From Agapanthus africanus (lineage: Eukaryota > Streptophyta > Magnoliopsida > Asparagales > Amaryllidaceae): a stretch of DNA of 64,000 nt. A program made the translations under genes and the position numbers. The notes below the pieces were generated by a model. The model was not told where the DNA came from, made no database searches, and was given only the letters and a program-made list of their open reading frames with translations. Shown one piece after another: positions 23,601 through 30,329 of the stretch (position 1 is the first letter of the stretch; the number at the start of each line of letters is the position of its first letter). The DNA is taken from NCBI GenBank assembly GCA_030015575.1, contig JASDDO010000006.1, forward strand, positions 323,502,361 to 323,566,360, in the 5' to 3' direction.

Positions 23601-23873
23601 CAACAACATCTAGAAGCCTACAAAGCAAAGATGACGCGCTCGTACGAAAGATTGACCAGGCCGAGGACATTCCGCCAAGGCGAACTCGTGCTAGTGGTCA
23701 AAAGACCGATGATCCCCAATCGTGCCAAGCGGGGAAAATTTGAGCCAAACTATGAAGGCCCGTACATCATAGACAAGGTCTACCAGGGTGGAGCCTACCT
23801 ACTCATGGACATGCACGGTGAAAGGCCTTTCAGGCCAGTAAACGGCCGCTTCTTGAAGAAATACCATGCTTAA
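14652..23873 (+). CDS. T2 gag-pol polyprotein, single open frame
   Basis: The frame is open from 14589; I favour the ATG at 14652 because it aligns with T1. In order: a pre-Gag region with four SVF(D/S/T)RL repeats (about 14870-15140); a Gag capsid-like domain (about 16190-16700); a CHHC knuckle module CPYHQTVGHPIEDC (16986); a second CHHC copy (about 17917); protease with LVDNGSS (about 18650); a third CHHC module (about 20070-20310) between protease and RT; RT with CYIDDLVV (about 21186-21210); RT-linked RNase H (about 21610-21960); an archaeal-type RNase H beginning LYFDGASS (about 22070-22480); and integrase with HHCC finger (22813-22945), DDE core (GTDIVG, SDNG, AEAFN; 23018-23320) and YEGPYI end. 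No chromodomain follows. Domain order is that of Tat/Ogre elements. Looks whole. Confidence 0.95.
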   Translation: MAFIPAKSSNCSDGNCSRRSASPGGIAYGPQAASLFTMPMEQVTRATTGLFFGTMIPPTNFTIPVLAKETLKKSVFDRLTPTAAPLNESPNVNASVFSRLGQKSCELITGPTISKKTASKKVNAPIPEIAKATSPAKKSVFTRLTAPAFAPASQRTSVFDRLTPTTTPHPHRGHEETILTADPAPSARHSRRRHWRRVRKAGGNSPSGLTPPAPVAEVNAAVPTGNSFEMLNKVRRNSPTAVLKKSPPLLKKVVETKPEQPRSPQRLSSKIYKVWRQARDSIIDPNFSRQHKKLKIQPEAGHQAKPQKAVDQLTHKRRRPERTPQHATTAKNTRPRRPKSGGMMVHTVYMASGKEESRTSTGHRPLTRSVTKSQEQQQKLQEMMNAMAALTGPKESPEASSDARREEETDAEFLRRTLEKRDKEAAEQAANIQRMGLLFQDVIGMMIQQDLPAEDPPIILEDDRGETSNPPPALSTAKEETISKADLADYIAQQIRVHRATEAAGQTVKTGRPYPSWYDQIKYPQGYTIPKFHVYKGTGNPHQHVAQFRALCGNTGGDDKLLLRQFVGSLSETAFEWYSELPNDSIKTFAEMELLFTQRFASASERTPITALINARVKPGETWVQYAIRWRNLWSRCEQRIEEAPAVGMFVGTLDPHATISQFMMFFKPTTFQALIDKLAQMDQMGHRPPTPKSEPRNDKGKGRATFVANAQQQPNAPKSTDQLEERRRYYNEKMKRPYSFPQDKTKRLFELAIRNRLINLPNPRRPPHPTEVNNSNYCPYHQTVGHPIEDCFVFKGWIEDQYLQGKFVLSEKWKVNPSQPHAPRKADTPGATCSFIEEAPWEVVLSTKTKRMLRDLHACPAIEWKDPLEPQIIKGMLKPRPIIKTNDKSRNTHVQPSKSSKKKKKKSKKSVKLGNEHTNLQKQIDALEEYNQKARTPITLQEFLNHIFQEEDEGESSSDESEGYVASCNVISHSFTDDGKTPDTKKMEAEPVPECPWPTDEMIDAFLDKIRLKCKADQEREMTTPERAKYGRLNGRVELPPPERNVSEVDKKIFKTRKRFAKAVSMGMKLPPSEGNTHDGVETHPDYCTYHRKISHPTEECDAFKIWWQGYVVRQQQFKRMKRKSRQERRGTVGGHNKTTGNCYMVDARGSQVLTFGSDSDEEMALGPLFTESVLGKKEESEACENIQLRNRTLPEKNLGPVGRKDKGKEKVIEDITLDDRVIKELTNKDPPKKGKGDYNILAHLRKLPSQLSILDALLLSKEARDSLIKALQEPEQFQAVLATERMKDELEEVHTADVTFGDEDLLLGTCDHNRPLYVSGYCHDIKIGKILVDNGSSVNLLNVRVLKEICMSVQHLARDKITISGFDSQSSRTLGSVILTLRFGLLVTDIKVHVIDAKTCYNALLGRPWLHEYNIIPSTQHQCMKYFKDGFEYTVTGELNPFSVNEVRKYEDAKYFLPDFEDTERCRDPKNKTAATIPVFGSDTEEEEEIVYTGPSQRNNLGAPTPVPVFGSDSEDEVNVVFSNRLSIQAPLCDDHSLQITMVPQEHYKDLDALQTHSVQDLQTFYVPPKRRGEKVILFYQSSESKVEKEIWHGVDVTLDRLQPIRLPRYYTNGLKKLLKRQGVPLKQTVRQARFYNRIWDVPGTQRKLPNGKIETLGLGYARTGKQERAHGSYAIYTFDEEEGATSGETNPSSKLNPAIEEPNPLFKRRMGKPTTKADQKIREDHNHEVAIYEKARTQRLFQQTAQAAKDKDVHHRQPVIRKARRRDGNKLRSEKRSRQQRRRIRGLRELRGSDSSLMEKMSRAYSFPRDKTERLLKLALKHQMITLPESRHPEQASRVSHPGYCSYHRAIGHPTEDCFTFKNWVEDQYRRGRFALSDGWKVTPPQRHEPKATRAEPDPPQSWERVRTCYMITILKEEPENEDDLPRCFENSDDELISEFPPAPKELEDGIHTTADNLKKIELGSADDPRPTFVSELLSEEKVAALKNVLLRHKDCFAWNYSEMPGLDPEIAVHRLAISPDIKPVKQAPRRMRLELEMSINAEVKKLIDSGFIQEVQYPDWIANIVPVMKKNGTVRICVDFRDLNKACPKDDFPVPVTELMMDNTSTHEIFSFMDGSSGYNQIKMHPEDQKHTAFRTPLGVFCYRVMPFGLKNAGATYQRAMTKIFDDLIHDIVECYIDDLVVKSMSYEEHLKHLETVFQRLRQYNLKMNPLKCAFGVSSGKFLGFIVRHRGIEIDPSKIKAIMGMPPPRTLKQLRSLQGKLAYIRRFIANLSGKCRPYSHLMKKGTPFVWDQKCQGALDEIKQYLQNPPVLAAPVKGKPLILYTTALEGSLGALWAQENDQGKERALYYLSRVLLGAESNYSPIEKHCLALIFAVTKLRHYALAHEVRLISKVDPLKYLMSKAILTGRLAKWALLLMEFSITYQPLKAVKGQAIADFLAEHPIPADSPLNCDLPDEHAFDAIGGGSTRWELYFDGASSTKKQKQGNPIIKSGIGLIFVTPQGGIMRFAFSLTESRTNNEAEYEALIAGLEIAINMGIEDLHIYGDSQLVVSQINGDYQTCKPELVKYGVKVRQLLAQIPSYILENIPRAENSKADALAKLAKELADENLDDVRIVVQSRRVLAPAEIPPELYKEKGAIQQATLQIKDREKAEDWREVFIDYFKSHRMPEEASSRHQLMKRALSFAFVNDTLYKRSFDFLWLRCLGPDEAERVVREVHDGLCGSHQAGPKMKLKIKRMGYYWPTMIQDCLEYAKQCHSCQIHGDFIHQHPNPLHPTVASWPFEMWGTDIVGPIEPASARGHRFILATTDYFSKWAEVVPLREVKTENILHFFKTHVIYRFGTPRRIISDNGPAYRSHKISRFAQQHNIDWRYSSVYNPRANGLAEAFNKTLTKIMKKTVSRNKRDWHERLQEALWAYRTTFKTATNTTPYALVFGTEAVLPLEIELPSLRVAVHHELTNEENAHLRLEELDALDETRLIAQQHLEAYKAKMTRSYERLTRPRTFRQGELVLVVKRPMIPNRAKRGKFEPNYEGPYIIDKVYQGGAYLLMDMHGERPFRPVNGRFLKKYHA

Positions 23874-23975
23874 TAAGCTGCAGCCTAGGTCAATGATGGA
23901 TGACGACGACTATGTCCGCTCGCTATCTTCCTAAGCTCAGACTTTACAAGCAGCAGCCGGCCTTCCTATATCGAC

Positions 23976-24195
23976 GGACCGAAACGTCCTTAAACTATCG
24001 TCGGACCGAAACGTCCTTAAACTATCGTCGGACCGAAACGTCCTTAAACTAACAGCGGACCGAAACGTCCCTAAACTAATGCCGGACCGAAACGTCCTTA
24101 AACTAACAACGGACCGAAACGTCCTTAAACTAACAGCGGACCGAAACGTCCTTAAACTATCGACGGACCGAAACGTCCCTAAACTACCACCGCAA
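23976..24195. repeat. 27-bp tandem repeat in the T2 3' region (eight copies)
   Basis: ggaccgaaacgtccttaaac recurs at 23976, 24003, 24030, 24057, 24084, 24111, 24138 and 24165, exactly 27 bases apart, with a variable 5-6 base tail (tatcg, taaca). Each unit holds GGAC-n6-GTCC. It is a variant of the LTR repeat at 13538-13699. Tandem repeats between pol and the 3' LTR are usual in Tat/Ogre elements. Confidence 0.93.
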
Positions 24196-24221
24196 CGTCC
24201 TTAGGTTGACGAGATGGATAA

Positions 24222-24237
24222 ATAAAAAAAAAAAATG

Positions 24238-24268
<31 letters not shown>
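24222..24268. repeat. A-rich/poly(A) tract
   Basis: Almost pure A with a single tgat break, directly before the direct repeat at 24269. It is likely slippage-prone and may be mis-sized in assembly. Confidence 0.9.
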
Positions 24269-24270
<2 letters not shown>

Positions 24271-24540
24271 TATGTCCATAAGCAAAATGGGCACGGATGA
24301 AAACCCGAAAAGGGCTCCGTGAGTAAAAACAGCAGGGCTGCCGGCAAGTGTTCGTGAAAACCCGAAAGGGCGCGACCTTGTAAAAAAAAAGAGAAGAGTA
24401 AAAATGATATAAATAAAAAAAAACGGTATGTCCATAAGCAAAATGGGCACGGATGAAAACCCGAAAAGGGCTCCGTGAGTAAAAACAGCAGGACTACCGG
24501 CGAGTGTTTGTGAAAACCCGAAAGGGCGCAACCTCGTTAA
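24269..24540. repeat. Two direct repeats about 156 bp apart in the T2 3' region
   Basis: ggtatgtccataagcaaaat and the following ~110 bases (cacggatgaaaacccgaaaa…) occur at 24269 and again at 24425 with few differences, separated by an A-rich linker. Non-coding. Confidence 0.88.
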
Positions 24541-25036
24541 AGGACACTTACAGAGTCCTCTCGACCCTGTAAGGAGAAACCACCTGCGTGAGATCCTTAC
24601 GACTCACAAAGGAGCAGCACACTTAGGGATCCTCACGATTCCTGAGGAGAAAATACACTTACGAGATCCTCACGACTCGTAAGGAGAATTCTCTTATGGG
24701 ACCCTCACGGCTCATGAGATTTGAAAGTCTTAAGTTACAGAAACCTGAACCTGTTCTTAAGCAAATCCCCCACAACCTCCGATATTGCCCTACAAGAGGC
24801 TCAATACTGACCCTTGTATACAATCCACGGGCGCGAATAAACATTTCCCCAGCAAAGTCCAACCCTTGTAGGTCCTCTCGACCCATAAGGAGAAAACCCT
24901 CTTGTAGGATCCTTACGACTTACAGAGGAACATACACTTAGGAATCCTCACGACCCCTAAGGAGAAAAGACACCTGCAAGATCCTCACGACTTGTAGGGA
25001 GAAATACCTTTGTGAGACCTCTACGGCTCATGAAGT
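24541..25036. repeat. Stem-loop array, block 1: near-constant loop, compensated stems
   Basis: About ten units have a loop near agatcctcacgact and stems that differ but still pair. Examples: CTTACAG/CTGTAAG (24547-24573), GTGAG/CTCAC (24588-24607), CTTAGG/CCTGAG (24622-24646), CTTACGAG/CTCGTAAG (24658-24683), CTTAGG/CCTAAG (24937-24961), CTGCAAG/CTTGTAG (24974-24997), CTTTGTGAG/CTCATGAAG (about 25009-25035). Most are followed by aaggagaaa. One near 24904-24925 pairs weakly. Between 24720 and 24860 no unit is seen. Confidence 0.85.
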
Positions 25037-25214
25037 CAAAAGCCTTGGTTAACAGGACCCTTAACCCTGTTTGCTGAGCCACCTTTGTTCATTATCGACA
25101 AAGGCAAATGATGATTCGCTCCTGGCAACATTCCAGTTGTAGCGGTACTGATGCCGAGATCAGTGCTTAAAATCCAGGCTTGTAACGAAAAGCTAGCAAG
25201 CCACACATGCCTAC

Positions 25215-25425
25215 AAAATAGCCGAAATGATGGGGCAACTTGCAATAAAAAGCAGCAAGTAGAAATGAAGGCATGAAAAATAGCCGAAATGATGGGGCAA
25301 CTCGCAATAAAGAGCAGCGAGCAGAAAATAAATAAATAGCCGAAATGATCGGGCACCGCGAAAAATAGCCGAAATGATTGGGCAATCGCGACTTTCGCGA
25401 TATAAAAGCTGAAATGATAGAGCAT
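25215..25425. repeat. Interspersed short repeats (atagccgaaatgat)
   Basis: atagccgaaatgatnggg occurs near 25218, 25280, 25336 and 25365, with a looser copy near 25407, at irregular 29-62 base spacing. The first two copies are followed by aactngcaataaa. No gene is recognised here. Confidence 0.8.
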
Positions 25426-25671
25426 CGCGGAAAAAGAAATAAAATAAAAATAAAATTTATGCCCTACAGGTGATATTCCATCGCACCCTGTACACAATCC
25501 AAGGGCGTAAACAAAGAAGGGATCATACTTCTCCCCCAGGGTTCATCAGAAGAAGAATCCAAGTCTCGACGGGTCACAAGCGACAACCCCCAGTTCCATG
25601 ACTCGGTGATGTACACGTCACCAGGAGTCAAACCTCCATCCCGTGAAATGCGGATACAATCAACAAAATTC

Positions 25672-27155
25672 CTGGTCACGTGAAACGCGGATAATGTCAC
25701 TCTTTGACCCCGTGGAAAACGTCCAGAGCGGATCCTGGTCCTCGCAGAGCATGGCAGTGAACCCATGCGAAGCATCCAGAGCGGAGCCTAGTCCTCGCCT
25801 AACGCGGCAGTGAACCCGTGTGAAGCATCTAGTGCAAACTTTCTGGTTACGTGAAAAGCGGATAACGTCACTCTTTGACCCCGTGGAAAACGTCCAGAGC
25901 GGATCCTGGTCCTCGCAGAGCATGGCAGTGAACCCATGCGAAGCATCCAGAGCGGAGCCTAGTCCTCGCCTAACGCGGCAGTGAACCCGTGTGAAGCATC
26001 TAGTGCAAACTTCCTGGTTACGTGAAAAGCGGATAACGTCACTCTTTGACCCCGTGGAAAACGTCCAGAGCGGATCCTGGTCCTCGCAGAGCATGGCAGT
26101 GAACCCATGCGAAGCATCCAGAGCGGAGCCTAGTCCTCGCCTAACGCGGCAGTGAACCCGTGTGAAGCATCTAGTGCAAACTTCCTGGTTACGTGAAAAG
26201 CGGATAACGTCACTCTTTGACCCCGTGGAAAACGTCCAGAGCGGATCCTGGTCCTCGCAGAGCATGGCAGTGAACCCATGCGAAGCATCCAGAGCGGAGC
26301 CTAGTCCTCGCCTAACGCGGCAGTGAACCCGTGTGAAGCATCTAGTGCAAACTTCCTGGTTACGTGAAAAGCGGATAACGTCACTCTTTGACCCCGTGGA
26401 AAACGTCCAGAGCGGATCCTGGTCCTCGCAGAGCATGGCAGTGAACCCATGCGAAGCATCCAGAGCGGAGCCTAGTCCTCGCCTAACGCGGCAGTGAACC
26501 CGTGTGAAGCATCTAGTGCAAACTTCCTGGTTACGTGAAAAGCGGATAACGTCACTCTTTGACCCCGTGGAAAACGTCCAGAGCGGATCCTGGTCCTCGC
26601 AGAGCATGGCAGTGAGCCCATGTGAAGCATCCAGAGCGGAGCCTAGTCCTCGCCTAACGCGGCAGTGAACCCGTGTGAAGCATCTAGTGCAAACTTCCTG
26701 GTTACGTGGAAAGCGGATAACGTCACTCTTTGACCCCGTGGAAAACGTCCAGAGCGGATCCTGGTCCTCGCAGAGCATGGCAGTGAACCCGTGCGAAGCA
26801 TCCAGAGCGGAGCCTAGTCCTCGCCTAACGCGGCAGTGAACCCGTGTGAAGCATCTAGTGCAAACTTCCTGGTTACGTGGAACGCGGATAACGTCACTCT
26901 TTGACCCCGTGGAAAACGTCCAGAGCGGATCCTGGTCCTCGCAGAGCATGGCAGTGAACCCGTGCGAAGCATCCAGAGCGGAGCCTAGTCCTCGCCTAAC
27001 GCGGCAGTGAACCCGTGTGAAGCATCTAGTGCAAACTTCCTGGTCACGTGGAACGCGGATAACGTCATTCTTTGACCCCGTGGAAAACGTCCAGAGCGGA
27101 GCCTGGTCCTCGCCAAGCACGGCAGTGAACCCGTGTGAAGCATCCAGAGCAAACA
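25672..27155. repeat. 171-bp tandem array in the T2 3' region
   Basis: The landmark ctggttacgtg starts at 25843, 26014, 26185, 26356, 26527, 26698 and 26869, each exactly 171 bases apart; variant copies begin at 25672 and 27040. That is about 8.7 units with few differences. Each unit contains two related ~59-base half repeats. 171 is 57 codons, so the minus strand stays open for 498 codons, a by-product of the period. A single related unit lies in each LTR (13340-13510). Confidence 0.95.
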
Positions 27156-27350
27156 CCGGACTGTGGAGTCCTTAAAATCCACGGACTATGACGTCCTTAA
27201 CCTCGACCGTGATGTCTTAAAACTAACGATCAACCACCACGATTCCCTACGGATTTTGCCTTGGTTTAAGGGTACATCTCTTCACTCCTTTGATACCCGG
27301 CGTTGTAATTCTTCAACGTCTTCAAAGAGGTGACGGGTCCCTGTAACCAA

Positions 27351-27715
27351 ACATCGGACTGTGGAGTCCCTAAATCCACGGACTATGAGGTCCTTAACCT
27401 TGACCGTGATGTCTTAAAACTAACATCGGACTGTGGAGTCCCTAAATCCACGGACTATGAGGTCCTTAACCTTGACCGTGATGTCTTAAAACTAACATCG
27501 GACTGTGGAGTCCTTAAACCCACGGACTATGAGGTCCTTAACCTTGACTGTGATGTCTTGAAACTAACATCGGACTGTGGAGTCCCTAAATCCACGGACT
27601 ATGAGGTCCTTAACCTTGACCGTGATGTCTTAAAACTAACATCGGACTGTGGAGTCCTTAAACCCACGGACTATGAGGTCCTTAACCTTGACCGTGACGT
27701 CTTTAAACTACGATA
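27351..27715. repeat. 72-bp tandem repeat in the T2 3' region (five copies)
   Basis: acatcggactgtggagtcc starts at 27351, 27423, 27495, 27567 and 27639. The unit includes ggactatgaggtccttaacc and ends gatgtcttaaaacta. 72 is 24 codons, so a spurious 136-codon plus-strand ORF results. The wording resembles the 27-bp repeats (ggac…gtccttaa). Confidence 0.93.
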
Positions 27716-27764
27716 CCTGGAGAGATCCCTAACCCCGTGAAATACGGAAAAAGGTGATCACACC

Positions 27765-27945
27765 CGACACTTGCAGGCCCTCACGACCTGTAAGGAAGAA
27801 AAACTCTCTTGAGATCCTTACGACTCTCAGGGGAAAACCCGCTTAAAGATCTTCACGATCTTTAAGAGGAACTCACATCTATGGGATCCTTTCGACCTAT
27901 AGGGAGAAAGACTCCTTATGAGACCCTCGCGGCTCATAAGATGCA
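27765..27945. repeat. Stem-loop array, block 2
   Basis: Same type as block 1: CTTGCAGG/CCTGTAAG (27770-27794), a weak unit at 27806-27830, CTTAAAGAT/ATCTTTAAG (27842-27866), CTATGGG/CCTATAG (27879-27902) and CTTATGAG/CTCATAAG (27915-27940), around loops like atcctcacga. Block 1 and block 2 flank the 171- and 72-bp arrays. Confidence 0.85.
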
Positions 27946-28172
27946 AAAGCCGTAGGAAACAGATCCTAACCCTGAATCCTAGGCCACGGCCGTCTTGCAA
28001 GAAGACTAAGATAGATTATCCGCAGAATGCATTCAATGAAAAAGGGACACATCATCAAGAGGAAAATTGTATCTTTTATTCATAAACCAAAATGGATACA
28101 AAGTACATTTCAAAACAAAAAAAAATACTCTCATCCACGAGTATGTACAAGAAGGAGAAAAGATACAAGTCT

Positions 28173-28451
28173 TTAAGCCGGCGGGTGGTGCAATAATTTC
28201 ACCAGCTCGTCATTCTGTTGTTGAGCTATGGCTTCGTGACGCAAGATCTCCATAAGACGCGACTCCGCCTGAGCTTGCTGGGCCTGATATGAAGCGAGCC
28301 GGGCTTCAAGCTCCTTTTCAGTGGCCTTGTGAGCCTCAACTCTCTCGCGAGTAAACGTGGCGGCTTTATCAAGAGCCACCACCTCTTTGATGGACTCCTG
28401 AAGCACCCGCCACAACTCATATTGGCCCTGGCTGTGAGATTGGCTCATCAT
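28173..28451 (-). CDS. Antisense ORF of T2: 92-aa coiled-coil-like protein
   Basis: The ORF lies antisense to gag-pol, in the T2 3' region, 258 bases beyond the end of the next antisense ORF (28710-29237). The product is rich in Q, E, A and K with heptad-like spacing over most of its length (for example KATEKELEARLASYQAQQAQ, QNDELVKLL), so an alpha-helical coiled coil is likely. There is no signal peptide or membrane segment. I do not recognise a family. It could be a stand-alone small protein or a 3' exon of a longer antisense transcript; the sequence does not decide. Confidence 0.45.
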   Translation of the reverse strand: MMSQSHSQGQYELWRVLQESIKEVVALDKAATFTRERVEAHKATEKELEARLASYQAQQAQAESRLMEILRHEAIAQQQNDELVKLLHHPPA

Positions 28452-28709
28452 ATGAATGAGCTTTCCGTTGCCAGCACTAATCGGTCTGAAACAAGTTCAT
28501 ATCACCTGAGAGATAAAATTCAAGGCGTTGATTCGCACACAATATGACAACAGTATTGGTAATTGAAGAAAGTTTTCACAAAAAGGAACACAAAGTTTAT
28601 TCATGCAAGCGGAAACATACACACGAGTACCAAGCCTACATAGAAGTTCAAAATAAAGCATGCAAAAAGGGGAGACCAAGTTATAAAAAAAAGGGGGGAA
28701 TGTCCTACT

Positions 28710-29237
28710 CTAACGGAAAAGATCGCCAAACACAGGATCAATGGCACAAGGGTTAGTGAAGCAAAGGACAAAATTCTCCATCTCTCTCTCCGCTTCCTCC
28801 AGCACATCGAAGCGACGGTTCTCACGAGGAGTCGCTCCCCATCGATTGGCGCCGTGTTCGTCCGCGAAAGCGGACATAATAGCTCGCCGGGCCTTGATCT
28901 GGCCCAGCAGATGGATTGAGCAATCCTTCAAAGCCTGAGTGATCAGGCACGCTTCATGAAAACCCTCGAGCTTCTCTTCCGCCGCGTCAAGCATCGCCAG
29001 GGTCATCTCTGCTGGGTGAGGGGGGATGTCGGCAAGCACGGCCGTGAGGATCATCCGGAGCCAGAGAGAACCCATCGGGAGAGGAGACCCCCTGCGGATC
29101 GAGAGTTCATGTATGGCTGAGTCGCATTCGTTGTCGGTAAGGAGGGGATCCACCAACCGAGCGGCAAAGCGAGGGATCATCTCCTCGACAGGCACTTCCC
29201 ATGGCTGTCGACGAGCGTGTGGGCGGTTACAGGCCAT
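28710..29237 (-). CDS. Antisense ORF of T2: 175-aa protein, paralogue of the ORF at 29711-30238
   Basis: A 175-codon ORF antisense to gag-pol. It is collinear with the neighbouring 175-codon ORF: shared LxRxI (residues 60-63 here, 62-65 there), LDxAExK (83-89/85-91), LLxQI (110-114/112-116), AIxxA (119-123/121-125) and a C-terminal NPC (162-164/165-167). The profile is mostly alpha-helical with a charged 125-155 stretch. No known domain, signal peptide or membrane segment is recognised. A G-box hairpin lies 270 bases upstream on the same strand (29509-29531). Extra ORFs, some antisense, in the region after pol are known in Tat-lineage elements such as Grande; function is unknown. Confidence 0.6.
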   Translation of the reverse strand: MACNRPHARRQPWEVPVEEMIPRFAARLVDPLLTDNECDSAIHELSIRRGSPLPMGSLWLRMILTAVLADIPPHPAEMTLAMLDAAEEKLEGFHEACLITQALKDCSIHLLGQIKARRAIMSAFADEHGANRWGATPRENRRFDVLEEAEREMENFVLCFTNPCAIDPVFGDLFR

Positions 29238-29508
29238 AGCGCTCAGATACTCCTCAAATTAAATCACGTCGATATGGGAATGAGTTTCTCTGTGAAGAGA
29301 AAATGGGCTATGACCTCAAGAATATAAAGAAGTGCATTAAGTGCTATGCGCGGAAAATCTTGCATGCGAAAGATGTTTCCAAGGCCCAAAAAGGGAAAGG
29401 CATCGAAAATCAAGGAGAAATAACTATTTCCAAGGCTCCTTTTATGCATCTGATAATGCGCGCTAAAAATGCGGCATGGAAAGTTTTGTGAACAGTCCCA
29501 TCAGAAGA

Positions 29509-29531
29509 TCTCACGTGTAGAACACGTGAGA
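29509..29531. promoter_or_regulatory. G-box hairpin upstream of the 28710-29237 antisense ORF
   Basis: TCTCACGTG-tagaa-CACGTGAGA, nine-base perfect arms, like the paired G-boxes of the LTR. It lies between the two antisense ORFs. A TATA-like cataaaagg is on the minus strand near 29440. A promoter is possible but not shown. Confidence 0.4.
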
Positions 29532-29710
29532 CCCAAACCTAATGTGCGTTTAAAGGAAAGAATATGGAGTGATACCCTGCATATTAAAGTACAAACGACA
29601 ATAGTGACAGAATAATAAGATTTCAGAGGAAAAGTATGCGAACACACAGAGACATAACAAAGCTTATCATCCAGACTGCAAGAAGGCGATACAAAATAAA
29701 AGAAAAACTT

Positions 29711-30238
29711 TTACAATGGTAAGGCTTCAGACACGGGGCACGGGTTGAGAAACTCGGAATTGACTTTATTCAAGATCTTCCAAGCATTTCGGACCTCCCG
29801 AGTATGCTTTCTCTCACGGTCACAGGCATCGGGGTCTCCGCGGATGTCCTCTTCCCTCCGGTAGGCGCCCAGTATAGCTGATTGCTGAAAAATTTGATGA
29901 AGGAGATCAATGAGATCATCCCGCCTTCTCTTGGAAATCAAACCCATAAGGTACACCGAATGCACCTTATCCTCAGCAATGTCCAAGTCCCCGAGCGGTA
30001 TGCCGGCACAAAAGAGAGGAAGTGCCTCCCGGATCGCCAGCACGATCAGCCTCAGAAGAGAAGAGCGACGGGGAAGTAGCCGATGATTGTACTCGTCGAA
30101 GCGGCCCATGATCTCGGCACACTGAGCATTAGTGAACTCCTGGTTCTGACTGCGGCCCAGCGCACGAATATTCCCGTACGAGATGATCTCGTCAAGACGA
30201 TACAGATGGGCATCCATAATACCTGAAATAAAAGTCAC
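29711..30238 (-). CDS. Antisense ORF of T2: 175-aa protein, paralogue of the ORF at 28710-29237
   Basis: A 175-codon ORF antisense to gag-pol, 473 bases upstream (minus strand) of its paralogue. Landmarks: SLLRLIVLAI (60-69), LGDLDIAEDK (82-91), LIDLLHQI (109-116), AILGAY (121-126), a basic/acidic stretch (127-155) and LNPCPV (164-169). The likely fold is a helical bundle; no family is recognised. The near-constant offset of 2-3 residues against the paralogue argues for duplication rather than chance ORFs. A minus-strand TATA box (30749-30757) and a G-box hairpin (30832-30851) lie upstream, suggesting its own promoter. Confidence 0.6.
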   Translation of the reverse strand: MTFISGIMDAHLYRLDEIISYGNIRALGRSQNQEFTNAQCAEIMGRFDEYNHRLLPRRSSLLRLIVLAIREALPLFCAGIPLGDLDIAEDKVHSVYLMGLISKRRRDDLIDLLHQIFQQSAILGAYRREEDIRGDPDACDRERKHTREVRNAWKILNKVNSEFLNPCPVSEALPL

Positions 30239-30329
30239 GAGAATTATTACAAAATCCCCATTGCATTAATGGCAGAAGAATCGCCTCGAGCCGAGAGACC
30301 CCAGAGATGCTCTGTGTGAAGAAATCGAG

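Noticed and set aside
24541-25036. CRISPR-like array
   Set aside because: Spaced units in a plant retrotransposon with varying stems, no constant direct repeat with unique spacers and no cas genes.
25672-27155. Centromeric satellite because of the 171-bp period
   Set aside because: Equal length to primate alpha satellite is coincidence; there is no sequence similarity, and the array is short and inside a retrotransposon.
25660-27156. 498-codon minus-strand ORF
   Set aside because: It is the 171-bp array read through; 171 is divisible by three and the unit has no stop in that frame. The product is a 57-residue repeat without known similarity.
27330-27740. 136-codon plus-strand ORF with 24-residue repeats
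   Set aside because: By-product of the 72-bp array.
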